NCBI GenBank assembly: GCA_036006425.1
Contig: DASYPQ010000021.1
Coordinates: 62,001 to 126,000 of the forward strand
Origin: DASYPQ01 sp036006425
Lineage (GTDB): Bacteria; Planctomycetota; UBA1135; GCA-002686595
Direction: 5' to 3'
DNA: 64,000 nucleotides
The position numbers were made by a program, and so were the translations under genes. Position 1 is the stretch's first letter, and the number at the start of each line of letters is the position of its first letter. This document shows positions 34,453 to 42,752 of this stretch, in pieces. Under the pieces are notes generated by a model. That model searched no databases. It worked only from the letters and a program-made list of their open reading frames with translations, and was not told the origin of the DNA.

Positions 34453-35473
34453 CGAGCTCGCGCTCCATCTTCTCGCTGTAGCGCCCCGACCGCGCGGCGC
34501 TCACCATCTTCGAGCGGTTGAAGAAGGCCTTCTGTCCTGCCGCGACGTTCTGCGCGACGCCCTTCCAGGCCTTGAGCGCCTCGTCCTGGAGCGCGCGGCC
34601 GTACGAGTAGCTGATCTGCCAGGGATGTACGAGCGCCATCGCGTTCATCGCCGAGAGGTTCGCGGTCGCCTGCGCGCTCGTCTGTCCGCCGGACAGGAAC
34701 ACGATCCCGGGCACGGCCGCGGGCACGGTGTGCCGGAAGCACGCGACGGTCGCCTCCGCGACCTGCTGCGTCGTCGCCTGCGTCTTGCACTCCTTGCCGG
34801 AGATCACCATGTTCGGCTTCAGCAGCATCCGCTCGAGCACGACGCCGCGCTCGTGCAGCGCCGCGAACACCGTCCGCAGCGTCGCGTCGGTCACTTCGTG
34901 GCAGCGCTCGAGCGTGTGGCCGCCGTCCATGAGCACTTCGGGCTCGACGATCGGCACGATCCCTTGCTCCTGGCACAGCGCCGCGTACGTCGCGAGCGCG
35001 GTCGCGTTGTCCGCGAGGCAATGGCGGCTCGGGGTCCCGTCGCCGATCGTGATCACCGCGCGCCACTTCGCGAAGCGCGCGCCGAGCGTCTTGTACTCGG
35101 CGAGCCGCTCGCGCAACCCGTCGAGCCCCTGCGTGCGCTTCTCGGTCGTGCTGCCCGGCAGGTTCACCGTACCCGCGTCGACCTTGATCCCCGGGATGAT
35201 CCCGCGCGACGCGAGCATCTTCGGGAAGGGCGTCCCGTCGAGCGCCTTCTGCCGGATCGTCTCGTCGAACAGGATCACGCCCGAGATGAACTCCGCGGCG
35301 CCCGGCGTCGTGAAGAGCATGTCGCGGTACGCGCGGCGGTGGTCCTCCGTGTTCGCGATGTTGATGCTCTTGAAGCGTTTCTCGATCGTTCCGTGGCTCT
35401 CGTCCGCGGCGAGGATGCCCTTGCCGGGCGCGACGAGGGCGTGAGCGGTGATTTCGAGTTCGTGTGCGGTCAT
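34442..35473 (-). CDS. Class I fructose-bisphosphate aldolase
   Basis: 343 residues. It splits fructose 1,6-bisphosphate in glycolysis through a Schiff-base lysine. GILAADESHGTIEKRF, LMDGGHTLERCH, MLLKPNMVISGK (Schiff-base Lys) and FLSGGQTSAQATANLSAMN are diagnostic of the animal/plant-like class I form. The length is normal and the sequence is complete. The next gene upstream on this strand is separated by 402 bp of decayed duplications, so this gene probably has its own promoter. Confidence 0.95.
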   Translation of the reverse strand: MTAHELEITAHALVAPGKGILAADESHGTIEKRFKSINIANTEDHRRAYRDMLFTTPGAAEFISGVILFDETIRQKALDGTPFPKMLASRGIIPGIKVDAGTVNLPGSTTEKRTQGLDGLRERLAEYKTLGARFAKWRAVITIGDGTPSRHCLADNATALATYAALCQEQGIVPIVEPEVLMDGGHTLERCHEVTDATLRTVFAALHERGVVLERMLLKPNMVISGKECKTQATTQQVAEATVACFRHTVPAAVPGIVFLSGGQTSAQATANLSAMNAMALVHPWQISYSYGRALQDEALKAWKGVAQNVAAGQKAFFNRSKMVSAARSGRYSEKMERELVTA

Positions 35474-35537
35474 CTCGGCTGTTCCTGGTCGGCTGCTCGG
35501 GGTTCCGGAGTTTCGGCCGAGGAGTCTAGCCGATCCG

Positions 35538-35984
35538 AGTGGTCCTTGCCGCCCTGCTTCGAGGCGGAGTCCTTCGGCGCGAACGAGTCGAGGAGCCGCA
35601 CGAGGAGCTTCTCCACGGCCTCGCCGACGACCACCACGAGATCGCTCTCGTCCGCGTCGAGCGTCTCCGTGGTCCTTGCCGCCCTGATTCGAGCGGCTTC
35701 TTGCAGCGCGAACTCGTCGGGGATCGCAAGAGGAGCTGCTTGACCGCCTCGCCGTCCGCGTCGACTGGCCTGGTGATCCTTACCTCCCTCCTTCGAGGCG
35801 CTTGCTTTCGGCGAGAACTCGTCGAGAAGCCGCAAGAGCAGCTTCTTCACCGCCTCGCTGCCCGCGTCGAGCGTCCTAGTGGTCCTTGCCGCCCTGCTTC
35901 GCAGCGCCTTCCTTCGGCGCGAACTCGTCGAGAAGCCGCAAGAGGAGCTTCTTCACAGCCTCGCCGTCCGCGTCGAGCGTCTTG
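35538..35984. repeat. Four degenerate tandem copies of a gene 3' end
   Basis: Units start near 35538, 35668, 35772 and 35878, giving spacings of 130, 104 and 106 bp. Each unit on the minus strand encodes the end of the neighbouring secreted protein, like EAVKKLLLRLLDEFAPK then GGKDH. The unit next to the gene is its real 3' end; the three downstream units have diverged, and one has lost the reading frame. This fills the 402-bp gap 35474-35875, where a continuous open frame is only a by-product. Confidence 0.75.
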
Positions 35985-37018
35985 TGGCGCCGCACGGCGG
36001 AGACCCAGAGGTCCCCGTCCGCATGGCAGCGCTTCGTCCACGCCGAGAGGAAGTCCTGGCGCTTCTCCGGCTTCGGCAGGCGCGGCGCGAGCTCCGCGGG
36101 TGTCGACTTCGTGTCTTCCCACAGCGCGTGCAGGTTGTCGACGAGGCTGACGTACGCGACGTCGACGGACGCGCTGCCCTCGACGAAGACGGCGGCGAGC
36201 GCGTGTCGCAGCTCGCGGTGGCGCTGCGCCGCGAGGAAGATCTCGCCGATCTTGTCGAACAGCTTCTCGTGCTGCGCCGTCGGCACGGGCGCGTGCCACG
36301 TCTTGAAGTCGCCGAGCACCGTGTGGACGATCCCGAGCGTGTCGACGTCGGGCGTCTCGATCTCCTTGCCGCTGCCCCACGCGTCGTACAGCGTGATCCC
36401 GGTGAAGACGCCGCCGTCGCGGTCCGTGTACGCGTGGCCGAAGGCCGCGAGCGCCTTCTGCTCCGAGCCGTCGTCGAGCGCGCGCTCGACGAGCGCTTCG
36501 ACGAGGTCGAGATCGGGCGCGATCCCGGCGAGGCCGTTCTGGAAGATGCGCGCCGGATCCTGCCAGGCTTTCGACCGGACGAGCTCGCGCGTCGCGTAGT
36601 CGTAACGCCACGCGGAGGCGAAGCGCGGCTTCGGCGCGCGCGCGCGGAGGAATTCAGCGAACGCCTTCACCGCCGGCGCGTCGGGCTCGAGCGGGTGGCG
36701 GGGGATGTCGTTCTCGGGCGTGTGCTCCTTGGCGTCGAACCAGGGCGCCGTGCGCTCCTCGCCCCAGGCCTTCGGGTTGCGGTCCTGCTCCCCGAGCACG
36801 AACTTCACGAGCGAGGCCTGGAAGGTCTGGAGCTGGCCCGCCTCGGCCCGGAAGTAGTCGATGAGATCGGCCTTCTCGGCGGCGGAGAGCCGCGCGAACG
36901 CGGCCTCGGCGTCGGGGTGCTCGGGTGCAGCCGGCCCGGCGGGGTTTTGCGCGGGGAGCGCGGCGGCGTTCTGCGCAGGAAGGAACGCGAGGAGGAGGGA
37001 GGCGATCACGGCGCCCAT
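35876..37018 (-). CDS. Exported protein of unknown function
   Basis: 380 residues from ATG 37018, chosen because it gives a clean signal peptide (MGAVIASLLLAFLPAQNAAA); two in-frame ATGs lie upstream. The rest is mainly helical with no family recognised. HTPENDIPRHPLEPDAP, GGVFTGITLYDAWGSGKEIETPD and YVSLVDNLHALWEDTKS look like structured segments. The C-terminus (AVKKLLLRLLDEFAPK...GGKDH) has been copied three times downstream in tandem. It may be a periplasmic scaffold or sensor; there are no catalytic motifs. Confidence 0.65.
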   Translation of the reverse strand: MGAVIASLLLAFLPAQNAAALPAQNPAGPAAPEHPDAEAAFARLSAAEKADLIDYFRAEAGQLQTFQASLVKFVLGEQDRNPKAWGEERTAPWFDAKEHTPENDIPRHPLEPDAPAVKAFAEFLRARAPKPRFASAWRYDYATRELVRSKAWQDPARIFQNGLAGIAPDLDLVEALVERALDDGSEQKALAAFGHAYTDRDGGVFTGITLYDAWGSGKEIETPDVDTLGIVHTVLGDFKTWHAPVPTAQHEKLFDKIGEIFLAAQRHRELRHALAAVFVEGSASVDVAYVSLVDNLHALWEDTKSTPAELAPRLPKPEKRQDFLSAWTKRCHADGDLWVSAVRRHKTLDADGEAVKKLLLRLLDEFAPKEGAAKQGGKDH

Positions 37019-37030
37019 GGTGCCAAAGGC

Positions 37031-37076
37031 GCCGAGAAGAAGAACAGGGGGCAAGCCCAGTGATGGGCTGCCCCCT
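37031..37076 (-). terminator. Rho-independent-type terminator after pcnB
   Basis: A 13-bp stem with one bulge and a GTGA/TCAC loop (37046-37076) is followed on the minus strand by GTTCTTCTTCTC. It lies between pcnB and the secreted-protein gene on that strand. The rest of the 353-bp gap (37019-37371) holds only a short direct repeat at its far end. Confidence 0.55.
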
Positions 37077-37320
37077 GCGGTGGCAATGGCCGGCCCGGGA
37101 AGGGTAAGCACTCGACCCGGGTCGACGAGCTCGTTCGTTGCCTGGAGCGTCTCCGCGTCTTCCCCGCGCAGGAACAATCCCATCGAGCTTCCGTGCCGGT
37201 TTTTCGCGCCGCCGTCACCGCAAGCGATGCGGCGCACCCGGCCCCTAGGGCGGCAGAAGCTCGCGGTGTTCCCGGAAGGCGGGATCCGCTCCGAACCGAG
37301 GAAATGTACCCCGTGGAATC

Positions 37321-37380
37321 GGAGCGTGCGGGAAAGGAGCTACTCCGGTGGAGGAGCGTGCGGGAAAGGAGCTACTCCGG
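37321..37380. repeat. 28-bp perfect direct repeat at the end of pcnB
   Basis: Identical 28-mers at 37321-37348 and 37353-37380 are spaced 32 bp. The second includes the pcnB stop codon; the first is a copy just downstream. This is a tandem 3'-end duplication like that at 35.5 kb, on a smaller scale. Confidence 0.85.
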
Positions 37381-38772
37381 CGGTTCCGCGGCCGGGCCCT
37401 TGGGCCCGCGCGACCTGGAGCGGCGGCGGCGTCCGCGGCGGCGCGCCGCGCGGCGTTCGGCGTCGATCTCCTCGGGCGGCGCCGACAGCGCGAGCTCGCG
37501 GCGCGCGCGCCAGCCTTCGTAGATGTCCCAGCCCTGGCCGCGGGCGGCGGCGCGCAGGCGGAAGAGCTCGAGCGCTTCCGGGAACTCCTCGCCGAGCACG
37601 AAGAGGAGCGGGCGGAAGTGGCGCGACGCGGGCTGCGTGAACCGACGTTGGCGCTCGAGGATGCGGACGGCGCGCGAGAAGTCGCGGCGCGCGATCCGCT
37701 TGTTCATCGAGACGGGCTCGAGGACGCGCATCGCGGTCTGGAGCAGGTCCGGCGGCTGCCCGGGCCGCGCGCTGCGCTCCGCCTCGCGCTCGATCATCGG
37801 CAGGAAGAGGAGCGCGAGGCAGACCGGGGTCGAGGGCACGTAGCCGGCGTGGACGTCGTTGTCGAGCGCCTCGAGGAGGCGCCAGAACGTGTCGGTCTCC
37901 TCGGGACCGCGCGTCGCCTCGCTCTCGGTCAGGAAGGCGTCGATCTCGGGGAGCACGATCTCGAGCGCGGAGCAGGCGCGCAGCATCCGCATCGCGCCGA
38001 GCGCGGCGCCGGAGCGCAAAAGGCGCAGGACTTCCTCGAGGACGCGCGGCGGCGCCGCGCGCGCGAGCTGCGGGGCGAGCGTCTGCATCGCCGCCCACGT
38101 GCGCTCCTCGATGCGGAACGAGAGGCGCGTCGCGAACTTGACGGCGCGCAGGATCCGCACCGGGTCCTCCGCCATGCGCACCTCGGGATCGCCGATCGTG
38201 CGCAGGACGCCGGCCTCGAGGTCGTCGAGCCCGCCGACGTAGTCGATGATCAGGCCGCGCGTCGGATCGAGGAAGAGCGCGTTGAACGTGAAGTCGCGGC
38301 GCTGCGCGTCCTGCTCGGCCGTGCCGAAGACGTTGTCGAGCGTGATCAGGAGATCGTCGGGTGCCGCCGCGCCGTCGTCGGACGCTTCGGGCGCGCCTTC
38401 GACCGCGGGTTCCTCGGCGTTGGAGAGGTCCGGCTCGCGCCGGAACGTCGCCGTCTCGACGACGTGGTCGCCGTACGTGATGTGCGCGAGCCGGAAACGC
38501 CGGCCGATGATCCGCGCGTTCCGGAAGAGGCGCCGGATCTGGCGAGGGTGGGCGCTCGTCGCGACGTCGAAGTCCTTCGGGATGCGACCGATCAGGAGAT
38601 CGCGCACGCAGCCGCCGACGAAGTAGGCCTCGAACTCGTGGCGCTGGAGGCGCGAGATCACGCGCAGGGCGTCCTGGTCGAGGCGGCTCGCCGGGATCGA
38701 CTCCGCGGGGATGATGCGGGGTCCCGGACTCGGTGCGATCCTCGGCTCTCCTGTCCGTTCCTCGGGTTCCAT
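37372..38772 (-). CDS. pcnB: Poly(A) polymerase / tRNA nucleotidyltransferase family protein
   Basis: 466 residues from ATG 38772. The nucleotidyltransferase head has AYFVGGCVRDLLIGRIPKDFDVATSAHP with the DxD metal site, FRLAHITYGDHVVETATFR, and RRDFTFNALF; the RNA-binding part includes EDPVRILRAVKFATRLSF. These fit PcnB, which adds A tails that mark RNA for decay; a CCA-adding role cannot be excluded because the families are close. An acidic insert (EEPAVEGAPEASDDGAAAPDD) lies inside the head. The C-terminus is Arg-rich (RRRGRRRRSRSRGPKG), suited to RNA binding. Upstream lies palindromic repeat B. Confidence 0.88.
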   Translation of the reverse strand: MEPEERTGEPRIAPSPGPRIIPAESIPASRLDQDALRVISRLQRHEFEAYFVGGCVRDLLIGRIPKDFDVATSAHPRQIRRLFRNARIIGRRFRLAHITYGDHVVETATFRREPDLSNAEEPAVEGAPEASDDGAAAPDDLLITLDNVFGTAEQDAQRRDFTFNALFLDPTRGLIIDYVGGLDDLEAGVLRTIGDPEVRMAEDPVRILRAVKFATRLSFRIEERTWAAMQTLAPQLARAAPPRVLEEVLRLLRSGAALGAMRMLRACSALEIVLPEIDAFLTESEATRGPEETDTFWRLLEALDNDVHAGYVPSTPVCLALLFLPMIEREAERSARPGQPPDLLQTAMRVLEPVSMNKRIARRDFSRAVRILERQRRFTQPASRHFRPLLFVLGEEFPEALELFRLRAAARGQGWDIYEGWRARRELALSAPPEEIDAERRAARRRGRRRRSRSRGPKGPAAEPPE

Positions 38773-38786
38773 GACTGCGGCGCAAG

Positions 38787-38891
38787 ACTCTACGGAAGTG
38801 ACTGGGTTCCGTGTTGCGCGTTCGGCGATGGGCTGGAATCCAGCGATTCCTGGGCGTCGCAACACGGAACCCAGTCAGTTCCAAACTCTAC
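38787..38891. repeat. Palindromic dispersed repeat, copy B
   Basis: Arms at 38796-38818 and 38858-38880 are 23-bp inverted repeats with one mismatch and contain the same actgggttccgtg core as copy A. The 39-bp centre is unrelated to that of copy A. The short direct repeat actctac flanks it (38787-38793 and 38885-38891). It lies upstream of pcnB, in the gap before tRNA-Trp. Confidence 0.7.
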
Positions 38892-38935
38892 TTCCCGCGC
38901 GCGCGGCCGGAAACCCGCGTCGTGCGCCGACGCTC

Positions 38936-38965
38936 TTGCCGGCGGCGGGAGGGCTCGGGTACCCT
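38936..38965 (+). promoter_or_regulatory. Candidate promoter of tRNA-Trp
   Basis: TTGCCG (38936-38941), an 18-bp spacer and TACCCT (38960-38965) would start transcription about 10 bp before the mature tRNA. The hexamers are only partly consensus. Confidence 0.35.
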
Positions 38966-38981
38966 GCCGATTCGCGCAGCT

Positions 38982-39059
38982 AGGGCAGTAGCTCCAATCG
39001 GTTAGAGCGACTGATTCCAAATCAGTAGGTTCGGGGTTCGAATCCCTGCTGCCCTGCCA
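38982..39059 (+). tRNA. tRNA-Trp (CCA), 3' CCA encoded
   Basis: Acceptor AGGGCAG pairs with CTGCCCT, the anticodon stem ACTGA/TCAGT encloses loop TTCCAAA, and the T arm GGGGTTCGAATCCC is standard. Discriminator G and CCA are encoded. rsmG begins 19 bp downstream. Confidence 0.97.
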
Positions 39060-39078
39060 GATCCTCCCGCCCCCGCCC

Positions 39079-39876
39079 ATGACCGAGAAGCTCCAGCCGG
39101 ACGGTGCCGCGGACGAGGAGGCGTCGCCGCCGGGCGCGGACCCCGCGGTCGAGCCCACGGTCGAACCCGCGGTCGAGATCGACCCGCTCGAAGGGCGCGC
39201 CGACACCCCGCAGGCGTCGCCGGACGAGCTGCTCGCGGCGCTGCGCTGGGCCTTCGAGGGCGAGGAGATCGCGCCGGCGGTGCTCGAACTCTACGCGCGG
39301 CACGCCGCGATGGTCCTCGACACGAACCGCGTCGTGAACCTGACCGCGATCGTCGACCCGCGCGAGATGGCGGCGAAGCACTACCTCGACAGCTGGCGCG
39401 TGACCCGGCAGGTCTCGCTCTTCGGCCGCACGGTGCTCGACCTCGGGACCGGCGCCGGCTTCCCCGGCCTCCCCGTCGCGATGGCCGAGCCCGAGGCGCG
39501 CGTGGCGCTGCTCGACTCGGTGCAGAAGCGCACCGACTTCCTGTCGCGCGCCGTGGAGGCGCTCGGAGTCAAGAACGCGACCGTCGTGCGCGACCGCGCG
39601 GAGGAGCACCTCGCGCGCAACCACTACGACGTCGTGCTCATGCGCGCCGTCAGCTCCGTCCGCGAGAACGTCCGGATGCTCCGCAAGGTCCGCCACTCGC
39701 ACAAGGACCTCGTGATGCTCAAGGGCCCGTCGTGGGGCCGCGAGGTGCGCGCGGGCGAGCGCGAGGCGGAACGCCTCGGTTTCCGCCTCGACACCGTGTG
39801 GGAGCACAAGCTCCCGGGCGAGATGGGCGCGCGCGCGATCCTCGTGTACCGCGCTCCGGGCGGCCACGGGCAGTAG
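39079..39876 (+). CDS. rsmG: 16S rRNA (guanine-N7) methyltransferase
   Basis: 265 residues. It methylates N7 of G527 in 16S rRNA with AdoMet. RVVNLTAIVDPREMAAKHYLDS and TVLDLGTGAGFPGLPVAMAEP are diagnostic, followed by LLDSVQKRTDFL and LMRAVSS. The first 45 residues are acidic and Pro-rich, an extension over the usual 210-residue protein. The gene follows tRNA-Trp and converges on mscS, with a possible 32-residue ORF between. Confidence 0.93.
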   Translation: MTEKLQPDGAADEEASPPGADPAVEPTVEPAVEIDPLEGRADTPQASPDELLAALRWAFEGEEIAPAVLELYARHAAMVLDTNRVVNLTAIVDPREMAAKHYLDSWRVTRQVSLFGRTVLDLGTGAGFPGLPVAMAEPEARVALLDSVQKRTDFLSRAVEALGVKNATVVRDRAEEHLARNHYDVVLMRAVSSVRENVRMLRKVRHSHKDLVMLKGPSWGREVRAGEREAERLGFRLDTVWEHKLPGEMGARAILVYRAPGGHGQ

Positions 39877-39877
39877 C

Positions 39878-39976
39878 GTGTCGACGCTCGCGTGGATCGC
39901 GGTCGGAGCAGCCGTCGTCGTGCTGCTCGCGATCGCGGTCTCGATCGCCGCCTACCCGCGCGACAATTCCTTCTGA
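39878..39976 (+). CDS. Possible 32-residue single-span membrane peptide
   Basis: A GTG one base after the rsmG stop opens a frame MSTLAWIAVGAAVVVLLAIA... ending YPRDNSF, then TGA. The pattern of one hydrophobic helix with a short charged end fits small bacterial membrane proteins. It overlaps the last 25 bp of mscS on the other strand. There is no clear ribosome site beyond coupling to rsmG, so it may be chance in GC-rich DNA. Confidence 0.3.
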   Translation: MSTLAWIAVGAAVVVLLAIAVSIAAYPRDNSF

Positions 39977-41085
39977 GGAGCCGCCGGGGGCGGGGGAGGA
40001 GGCAGCGGCGGCGTCACGGTGTGGACGACCTGCGTCGGGAAGGCGAACTCGATCTTGTCGGCCGCGAAGCGCCGGTAGATCTCGAGGTTGATCTTCTGCT
40101 GGACGTCCATGAGCGTGTTGAAGTCGGGCTTCTGGACGAAGTAGACGACCTCGAAGATCAGCGCGAAGTCGCCGAAGCTCTTGAAGTGCGCGCGGTCGAA
40201 GCGCGTGTCCGGGATCGCGACGACGATCTCCTTCAGCATCCCCGGGATCGCGGCGACCTGCGCCTCGGACGTGTCGTACGTGACGCCGATCGTGAAGATC
40301 TGGCGGCGCTCGGTCAGGCGCTTGAAGTTGCGCACGCGGCTCGAGACGAGGTCGTGGTTGCCGATGATGATCTGCTCGCCCGTGACGCTGCGCACGCGCG
40401 TCGTCTTGACGCCGATGTGCTCGACGGTGCCGGCGAAGTCGCCGAGGACGATCGAGTCGCCGATCACGAACGGCTTGTCGAGCAGGATCGTGATCGACGC
40501 GAACAGGTCCCCGAGGATGTTCTGTGCCGCGAGAGCGACGGCGATGCCACCGACGCCGAGGCCCGCGATCAGGGTGGTGATGTCCTGGTGCGCCGCCTGC
40601 AGGATCATCAGGCCGACGACCGACCAGACGAGGACCTGCCCGACGAACACGAGCACCGGCGCGCCCATCGTGCGCGCCGGATCGTCCGTCCCGCGCCCGC
40701 GCGTCATCCGCACGATCCCGAAGTCGATCAGGCCTCTTCCCCAGAAGCCGACCTGCACCCACAGGGCGACCTTGACCGCGATCCGGATGTAGTCCGTCGC
40801 CCTCTCGGAGAGGTTGATCCAGTGGTGCGCGAAGAAGACGCCGAGCGCCACGAGGCAGAAGCCCGAGGTGCGGCGCACGAGCTCGACGAGGAGATCGTCG
40901 AGGTCCGTCTCGGTCTTCTCGGCGAGCGCGGCGAGGCGGATGACGACGAGGCGCTTCACGACGCCGAGCACGGCCGTCGTCAGCGCGAGCACGGCCAGGC
41001 CGGCGAGCCACCGGCCGACGCTGTTGCCGGCGAACTCGCGCTGGAGGACCGACTCGATCGATGCGGCCAGTGCGAACGTCGTCAT
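39952..41085 (-). CDS. MscS-family small-conductance mechanosensitive channel
   Basis: 377 residues. Several N-terminal membrane helices lead to the pore helix and beta domain: TTLIAGLGVGGIAVALAAQN followed by ILGDLFASITILLDKPFVIGD is the MscS signature, and IPNS-like region IIIGNHDLVSSRVRNF follows. It gates under membrane tension to protect against osmotic shock. The C-terminus has a Pro-rich tail (PPLPPPPPPAAPQ). The family is variable, so no gene number is given. Start at ATG 41085. Confidence 0.92.
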   Translation of the reverse strand: MTTFALAASIESVLQREFAGNSVGRWLAGLAVLALTTAVLGVVKRLVVIRLAALAEKTETDLDDLLVELVRRTSGFCLVALGVFFAHHWINLSERATDYIRIAVKVALWVQVGFWGRGLIDFGIVRMTRGRGTDDPARTMGAPVLVFVGQVLVWSVVGLMILQAAHQDITTLIAGLGVGGIAVALAAQNILGDLFASITILLDKPFVIGDSIVLGDFAGTVEHIGVKTTRVRSVTGEQIIIGNHDLVSSRVRNFKRLTERRQIFTIGVTYDTSEAQVAAIPGMLKEIVVAIPDTRFDRAHFKSFGDFALIFEVVYFVQKPDFNTLMDVQQKINLEIYRRFAADKIEFAFPTQVVHTVTPPLPPPPPPAAPQKELSRG

Positions 41086-41223
41086 GGGGATCGTCGGGCT
41101 CCTAGAGCTTGATGCGGCGGAAGAGGATCCAGATCACGAAGACGAAGGTTGCCGCGAGCGCGCACACGAGCAGGCTCGCGCGCAGGAGCCTGAGGAAGCT
41201 CGGCTTCCGCGGAGACGGTGGAT

Positions 41224-41309
41224 TGGTGCCCGGGGGGGGAATCGAACCCCCAATGCCTTGCGGCACATGGACCTGAACCATGCGCGTCTGCCAGTTCCGC
41301 CACCCGGGC
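41224..41309 (-). tRNA. tRNA-Leu (CAG), CCA encoded
   Basis: A class II tRNA with a variable arm: acceptor GCCCGGG/CCCGGGC, D arm GTGGCGGAACTGGCAGAC, anticodon stem CATGG/CCATG with loop TTCAGGT, variable stem TGCCGCAAGGCA, and T arm GGGGGTTCGATTCCCCC. Discriminator A and CCA are encoded. Confidence 0.97.
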
Positions 41310-41350
41310 CTCGAGCGGGGCGGGGACGATACGCGCTTCCCCGCGGGAGG

Positions 41351-42751
41351 TCAACCCGCGGTCACGGCGACGCCGTCGACGAGCGCGTACGGGACGCGCG
41401 CTTCTCCCGAGCAGCGCTCGGCGGTCGACGAGAGGGCGGCGATCCGCGGCAGGAGCGCGAACACGTTCCCCGCGATCAAGGTCTCGCGGATCGGGCCGGT
41501 GAAGCCGCCGCTCTCGATCCAGCGCGAGGACTTCGCGACGCCCGAGAAGTCTCCCGACGCCGGGTCGACCGTGCCCGAGAAACGCTGGACGTAGAGTCCG
41601 CGCGCGAGCGTCTTCACGAGATCGTCGCGCGTTCCTCCGCGTCCGGGCGCGACGACGAGCGCGTGCGGCCCGAGGCCAGGCACCGAGCGCGGCGATCCCT
41701 TCGCGTGGCCGGTCGACTTGGCACCCTCGACCGCCGCGGCGTAGGCGTTGTACAGGAATCCCTGGAGCACCCCGCGCTCGACGAGCGCGAAGCGCGCGCA
41801 CGGCGCGCCCTCGCGGTCGAACGCTCCCGCTCCGGCAAGGCCGAGATCGAGGGGATCGTCGTGCACGGAGAGCCCCTCGGCGCCGATCGACGCGCCGATC
41901 CTGCCCGCGAGAGGGCTCCGGCCGCGCTGGACGGCGATCGCGCTCGCGGCGGAGACCAGTGGTGCCACGAAGAGCTCGAGGAAGGCGTCCGGCGCGAACA
42001 GCACCGGCCCCGCGTACGACTCCGCCGCCTTCGCGCCTAGGTTCCCGAGCGCGACGGTCGCGAACTCGTGCGCGCAGTGCGCTCCCGCGGCCTCGAGGTC
42101 GGCGAGCCGGCGCACCGAGTCGCCCGTGTAGTGGAATCCTCCGACGTCCGCGCCGTCGATCGCCATCCCGAACACGTTGAGCGAGATCGAGGCGTCGGAT
42201 TCCGACGCGCGGATCCCGCGGCTCGTCGCGATCGCGCGCGCGGAAGACGTCGCGTCGATCCCGGCGCTGTCGATCGAAAGTCGCTTGTCGCCGGCCTTCG
42301 AGCTCTCGACGAACGCGCGGCCGATCTCGACGGCGCGCTCGATGGGGAGGTCCGCGACCGCGGGATCGACGAGCGGCGGGAGGACGGTCGGGGGCCGCGC
42401 CGCGGGGAGGACGTTGTACGGATCGACGGGCGCGAACGCCGCGAGCGCCAGCGCATCCGCGGCGCAGCTCTCGAGCGCGCGCTCGCCAGCCTGGTTCGTC
42501 GACGTGAAACCCATCCGGCCGCCGCGGAAGACGCGCAGCCCGAGCGTCGTCCCGCGGTCGACCTGCGCGAGCTTCAGGTCGCCCTTCTCGAAGCGCACGG
42601 TGATCGAGCGGAAGTGCATCGCGCACGCCTCGGCCTCGTCGGCGCCGAGCGCGCGCGCCCGTTCGACGAGCCGGTCGCAGCGCGACAGGAGCTCGCTCTC
42701 CGCCGCGGCGGGATCGAACACGTCGGGTGCGCGCGGCGCCGCGGTCGCCAC
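41351..42751 (-). CDS. pmbA: Metallopeptidase-associated protein PmbA/TldE
   Basis: 466 residues from GTG. It is the TldE-type partner: ACAMHFRSITVRFEKGDLK and RGTTLGLRVFRGGRMGFTSTN start the N-terminal domain, and GFLYNAYAAAVEGAKSTGHA and RDDLVKTLARGLYVQRFSGTVDPASGDFSG are family segments. It lacks the HExxxH zinc site found in TldD, as expected. TldD and TldE form a heterodimer that degrades unfolded peptides and matures some peptide antibiotics. The gene follows tldD by 1 bp. Confidence 0.92.
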   Translation of the reverse strand: MATAAPRAPDVFDPAAAESELLSRCDRLVERARALGADEAEACAMHFRSITVRFEKGDLKLAQVDRGTTLGLRVFRGGRMGFTSTNQAGERALESCAADALALAAFAPVDPYNVLPAARPPTVLPPLVDPAVADLPIERAVEIGRAFVESSKAGDKRLSIDSAGIDATSSARAIATSRGIRASESDASISLNVFGMAIDGADVGGFHYTGDSVRRLADLEAAGAHCAHEFATVALGNLGAKAAESYAGPVLFAPDAFLELFVAPLVSAASAIAVQRGRSPLAGRIGASIGAEGLSVHDDPLDLGLAGAGAFDREGAPCARFALVERGVLQGFLYNAYAAAVEGAKSTGHAKGSPRSVPGLGPHALVVAPGRGGTRDDLVKTLARGLYVQRFSGTVDPASGDFSGVAKSSRWIESGGFTGPIRETLIAGNVFALLPRIAALSSTAERCSGEARVPYALVDGVAVTAG

Positions 42752-42752
42752 G

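Noticed and set aside
35470..35850. Open frame encoding copies of the secreted-protein C-terminus
   Set aside because: It is the decayed tandem duplication read through, with one unit out of frame and no own N-terminal domain.
35538..37380. Regular repeats considered as CRISPR
   Set aside because: Units are coding duplications without conserved repeats and unique spacers; no cas genes.
41102..41223. Hydrophobic minus-strand frame ending RRIKL next to tRNA-Leu
   Set aside because: No standard start codon in a suitable place; the frame runs into the tRNA.
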